Translations under genes and position numbers: made by a program
The notes under the pieces: model-generated
Seen by the model: the letters and a program-made list of their open reading frames with translations, nothing else
Databases searched by the model: none
Told to the model about the DNA's origin: nothing
Shown: piece after piece, positions 43,441 to 55,400 of the stretch
How the letters are laid out: each line of letters begins with the position of its first letter
How positions within the stretch are numbered: the stretch's first letter is position 1
DNA from: Isochrysis galbana
Lineage: Eukaryota > Haptophyta > Isochrysidales > Isochrysidaceae
Direction of reading: 5' to 3'
Length of the DNA stretch: 64,000 bases
Assembly: GCA_018136815.1 (NCBI GenBank)
Contig: CM030939.1
Coordinates: 2,907,419-2,971,418 of the forward strand

Positions 43441-44040
43441 TGTTCGACAAATCGCCGCCGCTGCCCGCGCACATCGCGTCGAAGTTGGCCCTGCGCAACA
43501 CGGACAACAAGACCAAGGCTACGGTCCGAATGGGCCAGAGTGCCCAACTTTCGCACAGCAAGCGCCAAAACAGCATCTCCTTGTCGGCCAATGAAGCGGA
43601 AACGATGGCGGCCTCCCTCGCTTCGCAGCGTATCGAGAACTTCCGTAACACGCTCGCGGATCTCGGTTGGAAGCAAGCGGAGCCAAGTCCGCTGTTGTCC
43701 GACAGCAAGGGGTGCAAAGGCACTCGCGGACAATCCCATCATGAAGGGTTTGGCCCGTCACATCCATCGTCGTGAGCTTTACGTGCGTGAGCTCACGCAG
43801 AAGAATGTGTTACGTGTCTACCACGTGCAGACCGAGCTCAATGTGGCCGACATGATGACGAAGCCCTTAGCGGCGAACAAGTTCACCAATCACCAAGTTC
43901 CGTGGGCTGATCATGGTTCGCATTTGAGATCTTGCTACCTTGCGAATCCCTCATTTGTTGCCCTTCTCCTTCTCCAGGGGATCAGGTCAAGGGGGGGTGA
44001 GAAGCGCAAGGCTTCATGCAAGGCTTCATGTGTGTCGTGA
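43440..44040 (+). pseudogene. Ty1/copia-type RNase H relic
   Basis: SAQLSHSKRQNSISLSANEA with EAETMAASLASQRIENFRNT corresponds to the SxKQxxVALSSxEAEY block; after a frame change near 43715, HIHRRELYVRELTQKNVLRV and TELNVADMMTKPL match the copia C-terminal blocks (HI...R..yVREL...HV.T....AD..TK). The stop is at 44038-44040. Only the RNase H end of pol remains. Confidence 0.7.
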
Positions 44041-44107
44041 ACCCAAGGCCTAGCTATGGCTAGGTGGTGTGCAAAGCATTTGTTCTTGTTGGGGTTTTGT
44101 TTTTGTG

Positions 44108-44172
44108 TCGGTTACGTGATCGGCGGTTGAGTCGGTTACGGCGGTTGAGTCGGTTACGGCGGTTGAGTCGTT
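44108..44172 (+). repeat. Three 18-base tandem units
   Basis: CGGCGGTTGAGTCGGTTA repeated three times with small changes, about 70 bases after the copia stop, in what may be its 3' untranslated region. Confidence 0.85.
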
Positions 44173-44252
44173 TGAACGGACACCGGACCGTGCAAGGGTA
44201 GAGACCCCTAAGAGACAAGTAACAAGAAAAAACTATTGTTATAGTTTGAACT

Positions 44253-44855
44253 ATGGAGCGTGCCGCGACCGCTCCCGAGCCCCAGGCGACCCTCGCCACC
44301 GCGCCCCACCTGGGGCGCCCCATGCCGCCCGAGGCAGCTCGTCAGAAAGCCCTCTCAGAGCCCATCCAACCCATCCAAACCACACCCGCGCAGGCGCGCG
44401 GGGTGGCGAGCACTGGCACCGAACAGGTTGCCACCATGGCTCTGCGTAGCATGCAGGGGGTCTTTGAGACCCCCTCCAACAGTGGGAAACCCTCCCACCC
44501 CAAGAGCACCTCATGTGGGAGGGCAGCTTTGCTGCCCTCCCCATGGTGGAAACCTCTACCATCAGTGTACCCATCATGGGAGGGCACTTCACAACCATCA
44601 ATCTTCCCTGGAGAGCACCCCATGCCTCTGTTTCCCAACTTGTTGACACACTTGTTTTCTTCACCCCACTCTTGTGGGCCACAAGTACCTACAGCTCAGT
44701 GCCCTGCCTTGGGCCCTCTTTCAACACTAGACTCCCTCTCCCACTCCCCCTTCACACCACAACCAACCCAAACAGCAGCACGAACCCCCTCACCCTCGGT
44801 TTCAAGCACCAAAAAGTTCAACTCAAGACCCATGTTGATACACTTATCGTTTTAA
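44253..44855 (+). CDS. Pro/Ser-rich ORF over a 190-base tandem repeat
   Basis: Two hundred codons from MERAATAPEPQATLATAPHL. The second half is encoded by the first unit of an imperfect direct repeat (about 44635-44825 and 44828-45015; shared CCCCACTCTTGTGGGCCACAA and CCCTCTCCCACTCCC). GAGACAAGTAACAAG occurs both just before it (44212) and at 45369, suggesting one mobile unit between them. No domain recognised. Confidence 0.3.
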   Translation: MERAATAPEPQATLATAPHLGRPMPPEAARQKALSEPIQPIQTTPAQARGVASTGTEQVATMALRSMQGVFETPSNSGKPSHPKSTSCGRAALLPSPWWKPLPSVYPSWEGTSQPSIFPGEHPMPLFPNLLTHLFSSPHSCGPQVPTAQCPALGPLSTLDSLSHSPFTPQPTQTAARTPSPSVSSTKKFNSRPMLIHLSF

Positions 44856-45015
44856 CCCCACTCTTGTGGGCCACAACTACCTACAACTCAATGCCCTTTG
44901 GGCCCTCTTCCAATACTTGAATCCCTCTCCCACTCCCTCTTCCAACTAGAACCAACCCAAGAAGCACAAACCCCCTCGTTCTTTGTTTCAAGCACTAATA
45001 ATTTCGACTCAAGAC

Positions 45016-46367
45016 AAGAGGGAGGACATGTCTTGAGGCGGCGTCGCTGCCCATGCCTAGCGCAAGGGTATAGCGCCCCCACTCAGACATCTCCTTCCCT
45101 ACAGCTCCTCTCTGAGGAGTTGCTCCTCTCCCTCCCATTAGGCCCCCTTGCCTGCGAGACCAGAACAGGATCCTGGCGTAGGGGGCTGTCTGAGTGTGGA
45201 GGGAGGGGCGCTCTGGCTAGCGCAGGTAGAAAGCTAGTGAGGAGCTGGGTGGCATAAGGGGGGAAGGGTGCTTGCGCTTGCCGCGGCAGGGTGTCCTGTC
45301 TTGAGTGAGCGCTAGTCCTGTTCCTTTGCCGCGCCGCGACCCATAAAAATTTGTTAAAAATTAATTAAGAGACAAGTAACAAGAGAGCTTTCGCCACTCA
45401 GGTGTGAGTCACTAGTAGCATAGCGCATGCAGCGGGCACCTTCAAGAATATTTTTATTTTTTATGTATTTATGTATCTGTGGCATCAGCACATGTCAAGG
45501 CTCAAGGCGTACGGGCAGGTGCGCTGAGGGCTGAGGGGTGTCGTGATAGTACCGGGCTAGTGGGAGAGTAGTGGTACTAACACTCAATTATTTAATTATC
45601 ATAGATAGAAGGAACGGCATACTATATATATGCTATGATAGCATATGCATATACGCATACGCATACGCATACGGCATCTTGAATCACCGTTCGAGAATTT
45701 TCCATTTTGATGGAATATTGGGAACTTTCGACTAAAAAAATCCTGCTCAAAGTTCTCCCCTAGCTCAAGCATGAGATGGAGATGGTCCTTTTTTATCCCT
45801 AATAAAAGCCCTGTTTCCTGTTTAATCGCCCTTATACTAATAAATATTAATTCGTCTAATATTAGTATTAGTAATACTACAAATATATTTGTTTGTGTTT
45901 GTGATAGCAGCTCCAAAACCTTATGCCTTTTGCTTATACAGAGAGCTGATGGCTGATGGCAGCACTAATACTAATATTAGTACTAGTACTACTACAAATA
46001 TTTGTTTGTGTTTCTGATGGCTCCAAAACCTTATGCCTTTTGCTTATGCTGAGAGCTGGTGACAGCAGCTCTAACCCCATTGGATCGAGGATGATGCATG
46101 ATGGAATGCATGCGTGAAATTGAGTGGGTCCAAAGCTGCACGCGCGGCGAGAATGTTGCAAATGCAAATCATTTCAAATGCACGGCCATTTTTATCCTCG
46201 CTCACTCGTATCCAGCTCAATCTCACAACACATGCCCCGCGCGTGGCCCGCACGCCCTCGGCATGCACTTTCCATTTACCAAGGTCCTGTTTCATTATGA
46301 ATGTCAATGATCGGCGACACAGATCTCTTGCACAGCAATGTTCGCCAAGGCAGCTGTTAGGGTGCTC
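45016..46367. other. Gene-free region with AT-rich tandem duplication
   Basis: 45640-45675 contains ATACGC repeats. 45845-45950 and 45963-46060 are imperfect copies (ACTACAAATAT, TTTGTTTGTGTTT, GCTCCAAAACCTTATGCCTT). The local GC is much lower than elsewhere. No gene recognised. Confidence 0.55.
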
Positions 46368-47698
46368 TCAGATGACGTCGTGGCGAAAGCGAATGAAGAT
46401 GCCGACTCCCACGGCCTTGGACATCAGCACGCCCCAGAGTAGAGGGTCAGCGGGCGCAGCTGCAAGACAAAGAACATCCATTATACAAGCGAAAGCAGCA
46501 GCGCACGTGTAGAGAGCAAGGTGCGTCGCCGATTTGAGACTCTGCGCAGCAAGCCCATATGCGGGGAGGAGTCCACCCCAGCCAACCGTGTATGACCAGC
46601 GCAACACCTCCAGACCAAGAGTCGTGAGGAGAGCTACCTATGGGGGGGGGGAAGCGCCAATGCGGATGAGCAGTGCGTAAAAGCAAAGCGGTAACATCAG
46701 ATGAGTCGAGGCCTCAATACGGCCGTTCCACACGGCACCGAATTGCGAACCACCGAGGTATGTGTCCACGATGACCAGCACGTGAATAGTGATAGCTGCC
46801 AGCATGGAATGGACGGGGCACTCATGAGAAGATTCGGCCGCACCTGCAGAATTCGCGGCCTCCTCTCCAGTCCAGTTAGAACGGACTTAATGACGTCCAG
46901 AGTTTCCAGCAGCAGAGCGTCGTCGATGACACGGCTCGCAGCATAGTGTGCGAGCGCGCCCAGACTGGAGCAGATCATGGCTAGCCGCACGAGGCCATAA
47001 GAGACACCGAGACTCGCCTCTCCCGCGCCAAGAGTGGCGGGTGACTTGACTGCGTAAATGAGCAGCCCGATGTACTGCGAACCGACGAGTACGCCCCAGC
47101 CGATCGTGGGGCCAATGCTGCGCAACGGCGCAAAAGTCTGAAGCGGCACCCTCTTGCTGAGCCGTGCGAGCGCAACAGCGAGCATGCCACGCGAGTGCAT
47201 CTCCTCGAGCACGATGCGCACGATCAGAGCAAAGCACACGAGCAGCGAGATCGTGAGGAGACCCGCTCCCCAACCTCCCGCCGAGGCGACCGCGCACGTG
47301 ACGGCGTCAGCCGGCTCGTCTGGGTGGCACGCCTCCCTGAGCTGTCCGGTCGCGTTGCCGACGGAGGCTGACTTGAGACCCGCGAACACGGGCGAGAGGT
47401 CTCCGTTCGTGCCGTGCAACCAGTCCCCTCCGCCCAGTCCGACCATGAGCAGTAGCGCGACGAGCGCAAGCGTGCCCGCCTCGAACGAGCGAGCGTACGA
47501 GTGCCAATTGACGATGGGCCCGTCGACGAAAGAAGCTCCGCCTGCGACCGAGCCCATCAGCAGCGCTTTGTCAGAGCCGAGCGCCTCCTCCTCTGCGTAG
47601 CTGCCCCCACCCTCCTCTTCATCCCCTCCCAGACTCACGTCTACCACCGCCTCGCCCTCGCCGAGCGGCTCGCCACCGTCTGGCTTCACAGAAGACAT
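46368..47698 (-). CDS. Multi-pass membrane protein, function unknown
   Basis: The first exon (47698 to about 46840) starts MSSVKPDGGEPLGEGEAVVD with an acidic cytosolic leader, then hydrophobic helices such as AGTLALVALLLMVGLGGGDW, GAGLLTISLLVCFALIVRIV, IGWGVLVGSQYIGLLIYAVK and YGLVRLAMICSSLGALAHYA. A middle exon (about 46800-46660, another frame) has MLAAITIHVLVIVDTYLGGS and LPLCFYALLIRIG. The last exon (about 46637-46368) has LRWSYTVGWGGLLPAYGL and FACIMDVLCLAAAPADPLLW, ending RFRHDVI. At least seven membrane spans are likely. I recognise no transporter or receptor signature. Splice sites of the middle exon are not resolved. Confidence 0.55.
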
Positions 47699-48764
47699 CC
47701 CGAGAGAGAGAGGGAGTGAGTGAGAAAGAGGGGAGAGTAGTAGGGGGACGAGGAGAGGAGGGAGAGGAAAGCGGTAGGGCGAGCGCGACGGTGCGACTTC
47801 AGTGCGGAGAGAATATGAAAATGTGTGGCTTGTGGGAGGAGAGGGGAAGAGAAAGAAGAGAGGGAGGGAGGGAGGGAAGGAAGAGGGGAAGGGAGAGAGA
47901 GGGAGAGAGAGCCCGCCGCCGCTCGCGCGTCCCCTCTCTGGTTCAGCACGCGGGCTTCGAGGAGAGAGAGAGAGTGAGGCACGGGCGTGGAAGGGGAGGA
48001 ATGAGAGAAAAGAGACGGAAAGAAAGAGAAGTGGGAGAACGGTGGGAGAGAAGAGAAGGGGGGAGGGGAGGAGGGGGGGGGGGGGGGGAGGCGGCGGCGG
48101 CGGCGGCGGGCGGATTTTGACTGGGGAAGAGAGGGAGGGGAGGGGTGCGGCGGCGGGCGGGCGCGAGGATGCAAGGTACTTACTAAAGTAAAGTGCTAGG
48201 TAGATGGACTAAGAGGTGCTACTCCTCGTTGCCAAAAATATGACATTGGTAGTAAAGTCTGGCGTTTCGCTCTCTTCTCCGCCCCTCCGGGACTCTCAGC
48301 CCCTCCCCCCCTGGCGAGGGCGAGATCGCCCTCCCGTCCCCTCCGCTCCGCTTCATCTCGACACGTTGTGGCGGAGGCGGCGCGCGCGGCGCGTCGCCGA
48401 AGAGGCCGAGCGTGAGGCCTGCTCCGTGAGGAGGGGGCTCGGTCGCTGGCGGAGGGTCGCCCTGGTAAGGACGATCGCCGGCAGCGAAAGAGCAAAATCA
48501 GTCCTCCTTACCGCTGCCTTCTGTGAACGATCGTTACTATTACTATTAAACGACAAAAAACGAGAAACCCAAGAAGAGGGGACAGAGATAAAAATAATTA
48601 TGGTAAAAGAGAGAGAGAGGGGAGAGAGAGGAAGAGAGAGGGGAGGGAGAGGGAGAGGGGCGGGCGCCGCCTCGGGTCACCTGCATCTGCTCCTCTCTGC
48701 TCCTCTCCGCCTCTCCGCGGGGCTTGAATGCGGTGTGACCACGCCGCTCAGCTGGACACGTTCG
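47699..48764. other. Shared low-complexity region between divergent genes
   Basis: GAGA-rich DNA with G runs (47700-48110) and AG runs (48606-48660) between the membrane protein (minus) and sulfotransferase (plus) starts; probably contains both promoters. ORFs here are repeat artefacts. Confidence 0.6.
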
Positions 48765-50487
48765 ATGTTCAACCTATCGTCTGGCCCGCACCCCTCCGCC
48801 TCGTCCTCCTCGGCCTCCCCAGCCTCCTCTCTTGGCGTAGCTGAGTGCACTAGGGCGGTCACGGAGCAGGAGGGCCCGCTTGCGCTCGACGCCCTCGAGC
48901 TGCTCGCGCCCCGCCACGCCTGGCTGGGCGCCACCTCGCGCTGGCCCTCCCGCCGCGCGGAGGTCTATCCACTCCGGCTCTCTGACCTGACGGGAGCTGC
49001 TGAGGCACTAGACGAGGCAGTGCGCGACCACGGATGCGTGTCGTTCAGTGGGCGGGGAAGGATGAGCGGCTACAACCCTTCCTGCTCATGCATCGTCCGC
49101 TGCGAGTCCAGACAGTGCCGCACGGGACTAGCCGCATGCGGCTCGATGCCATGGTGCGTGTGCGTTACGGTCAACAAGCAACGCTCGTGGGCAACGCTCA
49201 AGACGCGCGGGTATGCGCGCTTTGGGGTGGAGGGTTTATCTAGCGAGCAGCCACCAGCGGGTCCCAGCGCCCACGCGGCCCTCCTCGAGCAGCACCGGCT
49301 GCCTCGCGGCAAGGGAATGGTGTTCATCTTGGGTGAGCAGAAGTGCGGCACCACCAACCTGTACAAGGCGCTTGTGTCATCTGGGCACGGCAGCCATGCG
49401 CGTTTCACCACAGGAGCAGACAAGGAGCTGCACTTCTTTGATTGGCGGCGGTACGTGGCGAGCTGCCCCTTTGGCGACTACCTGCGCTCGCTCCGCCCAG
49501 TGGCGGGCCGCCTGGCGATCGATGCCACCCCGGACTACCTCGCCGACCCCGTGATTGCAGCCAATGTGGGCATGCTGATGCCAGAGGCCAATTTCGTAGC
49601 GCTAGTCCGGGATCCAGGTCCACGCCCCCTATCTCCCATGCTTCGCTGCCGCACCCACCTCGCCTCGCCAGCGCATCAAGCAGGAGCCGTCGACAGTATG
49701 CGCGCCACGTGAGCCGCGGTGGACCAGGCCGCACGATGTGACTTGCTCACGCACTGCACGCCACCGCCCACTGTCTGCAGTTGACCGCGCCTTCGCTGCG
49801 TGGGACCAGAACCGGCGTGGCGGATTTGAGCGCCGCTCATTTGCTGCTGCTGTAGAGGACGAACTGCCCACCGCACGTGCGTGTGCCGCCCTCGGCGCGC
49901 GCATGCTCTCTGTGCCGCCCCCGGGCAGTAAGACCGGGGAGTGGGCGCGCTTAGCGCTCGCATATTCGCGCACGTGCACAGGCACTGTGTCCGTCGGTTG
50001 CTGGGTCTCGTCCGACACGTCTGCCTGGCCTGCATGCAAGCGCTATCTCTACAAGGGATTATATGGACACCATATAGGCTTTTGGCTGAGCTTTGTGGAA
50101 CCCTCTCGCGTGGCTGTGGTTCGCTCGGAACTGCTGTTCTCCGAGCGAGCCAAGGCGGTAAAGCTCGTCGAGTGCTTCTTGTTGGGAATTTCACCGTGCG
50201 TGGTACCCGAGGCCGCTGCGGATGTAACAGGTTCGGCCAAGCCATTGGCGAGGACCGGTAGTGGGGCACCGCGTGGGGCGTCAGCCCACGCGGTCACATG
50301 GCGCTCATCACACGCCGGTGCCCCGACCTGCTGGCACAACTGCGGTGTGCGCAAGAGCGGTAACGTTAGCGTTTTCTTGCCATCGAATCTGCGTCTCGAG
50401 CTCGATCGCCTCTACTACTCTTCGGAGGAGGCGCTCAAATTCCACTCTGCCACAGCGACGAGGGGCGGAATTACGTTCATCGGCTGA
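48765..50487 (+). CDS. Sulfotransferase
   Basis: Two exons, 48765-49617 and 49781-50487, joined in phase 1 (GGATCCAG/GTCCAC donor, CTGTCTGCAG acceptor), give 519 residues. MVFILGEQKCGTTNLYKAL is the 5'-phosphosulfate-binding loop; LAIDATPDYLADP follows; the splice junction rebuilds LVRDPVDRAFAAW, the 3'-phosphate-binding motif of PAPS sulfotransferases. Exon 2 also has YLYKGLYGHHIGFWLSFVEP and VAVVRSELLFSE, as in carbohydrate sulfotransferases. It would transfer sulfate from PAPS to a sugar or other acceptor, normally in the Golgi. I placed the start at 48765 because the frame upstream runs through GA repeats. No clear anchor is visible in the first 100 residues. A Cys-rich segment (about 49080-49170) is unusual. 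Confidence 0.82.
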
Positions 50488-50883
50488 GAGCCGGCGGGCG
50501 ATTGAAGCAGCGATATGCAAAGCGCCAATCGAGCGTGTCCGCCCCCCCATCCATTTCACCTTTCACCCACTGCCCCACGTTATGTCCACATTTGCTCAAT
50601 TATCTCTTGATTCCTGCATAGTGCGCTTCGTCCCGATCCTGGACTTGATCTTGGGACCTATAGCGCTGCTCTCGACCTTGAGCCTACAGCTAAAGCAAGC
50701 AAGGTCAGCCTTGACAACTAAGAAGGAGCTGTTGTGCCGTTTGCGTGGTAGAGCTGTTTGGATCTTGATCCTTGATTCTTGATGCGTCCTCTCGCCTCTC
50801 ATGATTCCTCAACCGTTACAGTGTGATGAAAACCTATTCCGTTATTGGCTAGTCTTGTGTGTTGCATGATAAGTTGTCGGTAT

Positions 50884-51300
50884 ATGCAACTAAGCTTATA
50901 CTCAGTTCATATGGGGGAGGCGCCTCGTGCCCTCCCCCTCGGGCTCCAAGCTCCCCTCCTGGGGGCCCGTCGGTCATCCTCAGACTCTGCCTTCTGGCAT
51001 GAGCCGCTGAGCAATCACCAGCTCCTGGCCCAGACCCCCAGTGCCAGTTCTGTTACCTGCATTTCTTACCTTAGACCTTAGACGCGTGAACAATTACCGT
51101 AACGGTAGAAATAAAACTCAAATCCTCGAATTTCGAGACGAAAATCGGCGAACCTGGACTTGAGCCCAGGGAGAATCCGAATCTGCACGCCTCGCGCGAC
51201 CACGGCGAACATAGAAGACGGTATACGGTATACAGCGAAGAAGGCTCGTATTCGTGCCGAAATATTCATGCCAAAAGGCCTGAATACAACACACGGTCAA
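50884..51300 (+). repeat. Palindromic-head repeat and dispersed repeat copy B
   Basis: 50887 begins CAACTAAGCTTATACTCAG and then CATATGGGGGAGGCGCC, a further member of the palindromic-head family. 51080-51300 is the second copy of the 8888-9110 repeat. At 51330 CTGTTTGACCGCCCTAG is a right-end TIR of the GGGCGGTCAAACAG type. 50488-51799 has no gene. Confidence 0.6.
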
Positions 51301-52349
51301 AAAATGCAGCCCTACCCTTACTAATAGTTACAAAGCCCCTGTTTGACCGCCCTAGTGTTGCTGCCTCGTTGGTAGTCGCCAGAGCGCTGCTCTTGCTTCT
51401 TGTAGTTGTAGCGCATGCGCCCCTTCGTGGCAGCGCTCTGCCGCTTTGCGCTCTGCCCCTGCCCCCCCCCCCGCCAAAGTCAGGGCGAGAAAAAAATCCT
51501 GCACAACCGTAAAGAGAGCCGTAGAGCATGAATGCAACTTTTGAAGAAAGTAGAAAGTATAGAAGAGGAGAATGGGTTAAAACTTAAAACAAGAAACAAG
51601 ACCTTGAGAGTCGAACAACTCCTTGATCCTTGAGGTAGAAGTTAAACCCATCATCGCATAGAATACGACATCGAGTCTAGAACCTAGGAGTTAGCGGGTT
51701 TGTGAACCCGTCCTCTACTTTGCTCAACCCTGAGATAGTCTGGTCTTTAAAAAACCTGTTGGACCGCCCTGCACTCGTGACCCCAACCGTACGTTACTGT
51801 AGGGCGGTCAAACAGGGCTTTTTAAGTACTAATATGGGGGGGGGTGACATTTTTTGACCATTTTCCAAAGTCCACAACAAAACTCCCAGGGGGGCCACCT
51901 GCCGCCACGAAAATCTTCGCCAGAAAATGGTGCGATTCTCCTCCCCCCTCGCCCCTCCCTCGCACACGCTCTGGGGCTCTACCGGTAAAGAACCGCGGCG
52001 CCCGCCGCGGGAGTGATAGACGTATTTTGAAACAGAGTATTCATCACACCGGATTCCTTATTGATCCGTCCCACTCGTCGGCCGCCCGAGATTGATCGCC
52101 TGCCCGCTGAAGGCAAGACGTCATCTGCGCACCCCTTAGCGCACCCCATAGTGCGCGCACACGGCCCCCTAGGCCACACACGTACCCGCCCTGACCACCC
52201 CGACCCGCCCCTCGCAGGATTCGCCCTCGCCCGACGTTGCCACCGACTTCCAGCTTCTCAACGCTGGGGTCATCGACACCTGGCTCACGAGCGCCAGCGT
52301 CCAGGCCGTCCTCGCCGCGCTCCTGTGCTCGAGCCCCCCCAATCCGGCG

Positions 52350-53111
52350 TTGGTCGACGAGGCTCGTCCAGTGGGTGGCCTGAGTGTGGCCCACGCGACC
52401 GCGCTCCACGCCGCTGCGGAAGAATGGGCTCAAAATCTCGCCAGAGCGCACATACGCGCGTCTGGCGAGGCCACACCACCGGGAGCTGATGTTATATTCG
52501 CCCGGTGGGTGGAGGCCTTGACAGGCGGCGCAGGTACTCTGCAGGCGATTCCGCAGGCGAGGAGCACCGCCACGAGGTCGCTGCTGGCAAGGGCGGCGCG
52601 CTACGCCAAGGCGCAGGCAAAGGTCTTGTATCACTCGGAATACAAGGCGCGCAGGGCGCTCGCACGCGGAAATGACCCAGAGGTGGTCGCCCAGAAAAAG
52701 GCGGCGGAGCTGGCGAGGCTCTGGCAAGACTGGTCCAAGCCATTCGCCTCCTCCGGTTCCGGCGGCGGCGGCGACGGCGGCGGCGGAGGCGGCGGCGGCG
52801 GCGGCGGCGGTGGCGGCGGTGGCGGCGGTGGCGGCGGCGGCGGCGGTGGCGGCGGCGGTGGCGCCAGCCCACCTCCTACGCCCCTCCCCCCGCGCGAAAT
52901 GCGTTGGATGCTGGCCTGTGGCACGGCGTCTCCGGGCTCGCCATTTCGGGCGCTCGCCGGCGCCGCTCTACCGCTCACTATTATCTGTGAGTTCGTCGGC
53001 TGTGGCGCTCGCTCACATTGGGCACCGCGCCGGCAGCAGCCAGCGATTCGTGTGACGCAAGCGCTTCTCCGGCTGGAGATGCGGCGCAGCTACCGACCAA
53101 GCAGTAGATAG
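52350..53111 (+). CDS. Unknown protein with polyglycine tract inside the TIR element
   Basis: The frame is open from about 52170, without ATG before 52350. Upstream text (DVATDFQLLNAGVIDTWLTS) and AHATALHAAAEEWAQNLARA look like a genuine helical protein. AARYAKAQAKVLYHSEYKAR and KKAAELARLWQDWSKPF follow. A run of over 40 Gly encoded by GGC repeats (52758-52862) then joins a Pro-rich end that runs into LINE sequence. The homologous stretch at 31980-32055 has only its first part. Possibly a gag or ORF1 fragment. Confidence 0.4.
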   Translation: MVDEARPVGGLSVAHATALHAAAEEWAQNLARAHIRASGEATPPGADVIFARWVEALTGGAGTLQAIPQARSTATRSLLARAARYAKAQAKVLYHSEYKARRALARGNDPEVVAQKKAAELARLWQDWSKPFASSGSGGGGDGGGGGGGGGGGGGGGGGGGGGGGGGGGGGASPPPTPLPPREMRWMLACGTASPGSPFRALAGAALPLTIICEFVGCGARSHWAPRRQQPAIRVTQALLRLEMRRSYRPSSR

Positions 53112-53505
53112 ACTGTTCATACTCCCCAACACGCACTCGCCACACTCTAGAGAAATACTATACATCCTAGCATGGAGATACATTCTAACAGATTTTTACA
53201 GAGTACACTTCGACAACATAACATTTGATAGCAAACAAATCAAAAAAAGAATACTGACGAGATACACCGCACTAGTAAAGGCAGCGCATTTCGGCAACTC
53301 CACTGACGCGGCCAGAAGAGCCCAAGCAGACATGGGCCGACAACCAAAAAAACGGATAGACACCAGCGACTTCCGCCCTCTATTCGACGTAATAGACAAC
53401 GACACACTAGCACCAAGCCATACCCTAAAGATAGCAACGCAGAAACTGGAGATCGAACACATCCTCGTACAAGAAAACAAGGAACATGCGAGCGACCAGG
53501 GATAG
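53104..53505 (+). pseudogene. LINE reverse transcriptase 3' fragment
   Basis: Frame VDRLFILPNTHSPHSREILY, then ILAWRYILTDFYRVHFDNIT and RAQADMGRQPKKRIDTSDFR, ending at a TAG (53503-53505). It matches the last 130 residues of the 18590-20493 copy closely. 53506-53820 is its 3' untranslated region, ending CTTCAAGAATATTTTTTTT. Confidence 0.8.
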
Positions 53506-55002
53506 CGCCCTGGCTACAAGGGAGGAGAAACAAACTCCCTAAAGACCCACCCATAGGGGAAAGCCGCAAGGCTGGGCCCCCACAAAGAGTCGCAACCCAA
53601 AGCGCCTCACAGCAACGGCGAGCCGAAAGGCCCGCCCCCCCCCCCCCTGACGCCAGACCCAAAGTAGTGCACATGGGTCGACCCCCCGAAACCGAACAAA
53701 AAGGACCGAGGGGGGGTGCGAAAGGGGAGAGAGGGTGGGGCAAGGGCGATGTCAGGGGCAGCCCCCAAGGCGCGGGGCGGAGGATAGCAAAGTAGTAGGC
53801 ATCTTCAAGAATATTTTTTTTTTCGCAGCGCGCCCGGGCGCACGCCTAACTCGGGCGCTCCGGGACCCCTCCGTTGGCGCGCTAGCGAGGGACGCGAGGG
53901 GGCGATTTGCGATGAGGCGGCGGCGGGCATGGGGGGCAGTAGGAGGCGCTCCTGGCAGCCTACGCGCATGGCTGTGGCTGGCCGAGGCACGCTGCGCCGG
54001 GGACGCGTCGATTAGCGGCCCGACGCTCGCCCGCGCTCGCGTCGGACGTCGGCCCTCCGCGATAGTGATTTCTGGCCAATTTGCGCGTTTTCTGGTTACG
54101 CATCGCTGTGGGGGCTACCGTGGGGGGTCTAGGGCCCAAAGGGCACCGGATATGTGCTAGTTACACCTATCCGGTCACCATATCCAAAAATCTCGTAATG
54201 AATCCTCAATCTTGACTTGGTCAATTTTCACCCTTAGAAGTTAAAATAGCTGTTTGACCGCCCTAATTACTGTTAGTACTACTCTACTAGTAGAGTAATG
54301 GCCTGGCGGCGGCTGCTGGTGGCACCTTTGGCCATCGCGCCCTCCCGAGAGTCGCCGCACTTCTTCCGCGGTCAAATCATCGGTGCCTCGACCTGGGGGG
54401 GGGGGAGGCGAGAGAGGAGAGATTGGAGAGGGAGAAGCCCACCCGAGGCGTGCCCTTGTGGTGAGAGTGAGAGGCCATCATATGAGAAATGGACGGTCTC
54501 CAAGGTCTAGATGAGCTGGTTGGTTAGGCGAGCAGCGAAGGTCTCTCTATGTAAGCCAGGGCTGCTCTCCCCTCTCTTTTTCTCCCTACTCTCTCCGTTC
54601 CTCTTAGTTGTTTCCCAAGTCGGAGCACCCATTGTTCTCTCCCCGCCCAATCACTCCTCTTTTAGCTATCCTCGCTCTCGCCTAACCACCTCATCCTCTA
54701 GATCTTGAATACTTTCCCTATCTGAGATTCTTCTTCTCTTTCCTCTCACACTCCATGTGGTATCCGCGAACCCCTCGGGCGACCCGGTATCAATTGATTA
54801 AGTAGTAGTAAAACTAGAGGAGGAGGAGAGGGGAAATCCGTTTGTCATGTGCGTGGGGAAGCCCCGGCGAGAAGAGAGAGAGTAGGAGTACGAGTACGAG
54901 TAGCAGCAGGAGAAATGGGGAGAGGGATGAGAGGAAGAAGGGGGAGGGTAGAGGAGAGAGAGAGAGAGAAGAGAAGAGAGAGAAGCAATGAGAGGGAGGA
55001 GA

Positions 55003-55400
55003 GAGGAGAGAGAAGCGATGAGAGAGAGGAGAGAGGAGAGAGGAGAGAGGAGAGAGGAGAGAGGAGAGAGGAGAGAGGAGAGAGGAGAGAGGAGAGAGGA
55101 GAGAGGAGAGAGGAGAGAGGAGAGAGGAGAGAGGAGAGAGGAGAGAGGAGAGAGGAGAGAGGAGAGAGGAGAGAGGAGAGAGGAGAGAGGAGAGAGGAGA
55201 GAGGAGAGAGGAGAGAGGAGAGAGGAGAGAGGAGAGAGGAGAGAGGAGAGAGGAGAGAGGAGAGAGGAGAGAGGAGAGAGGAGAGAGGAGAGAGGAGAGA
55301 GGAGAGAGGAGAGAGGAGAGAGGAGAGAGGAGAGAGGAGAGAGGAGAGAGGAGAGAGGAGAGAGGAGAGAGGAGAGAGGAGAGAGGAGAGAGGAGAGAAG
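55003..55400 (+). repeat. GAGAGAGGA minisatellite
   Basis: About 40 near-perfect copies of a 9-10 base unit (GAGAGAGGA/GAGAGAGGAG), upstream of the V-ATPase gene. It is open in several frames on both strands (REERGE or SSLLSPL repeats). 54267-55000 contains no convincing gene. Confidence 0.9.

Larger units (their letters stand above)
51800..54266 (+). mobile_element. TIR-bounded composite element, 2.47 kb
   Basis: The left end TAGGGCGGTCAAACAG (51800) and the right end CTGTTTGACCGCCCTA (to 54265/54266) are inverted copies. TTACTG lies immediately outside both ends (51794-51799 and 54267-54272), a candidate 6-base target duplication. Inside are a 500-base stretch shared with 31533, an ORF with a polyglycine tract, and a truncated LINE. 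No transposase was recognised, so it is probably non-autonomous. Confidence 0.65.
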
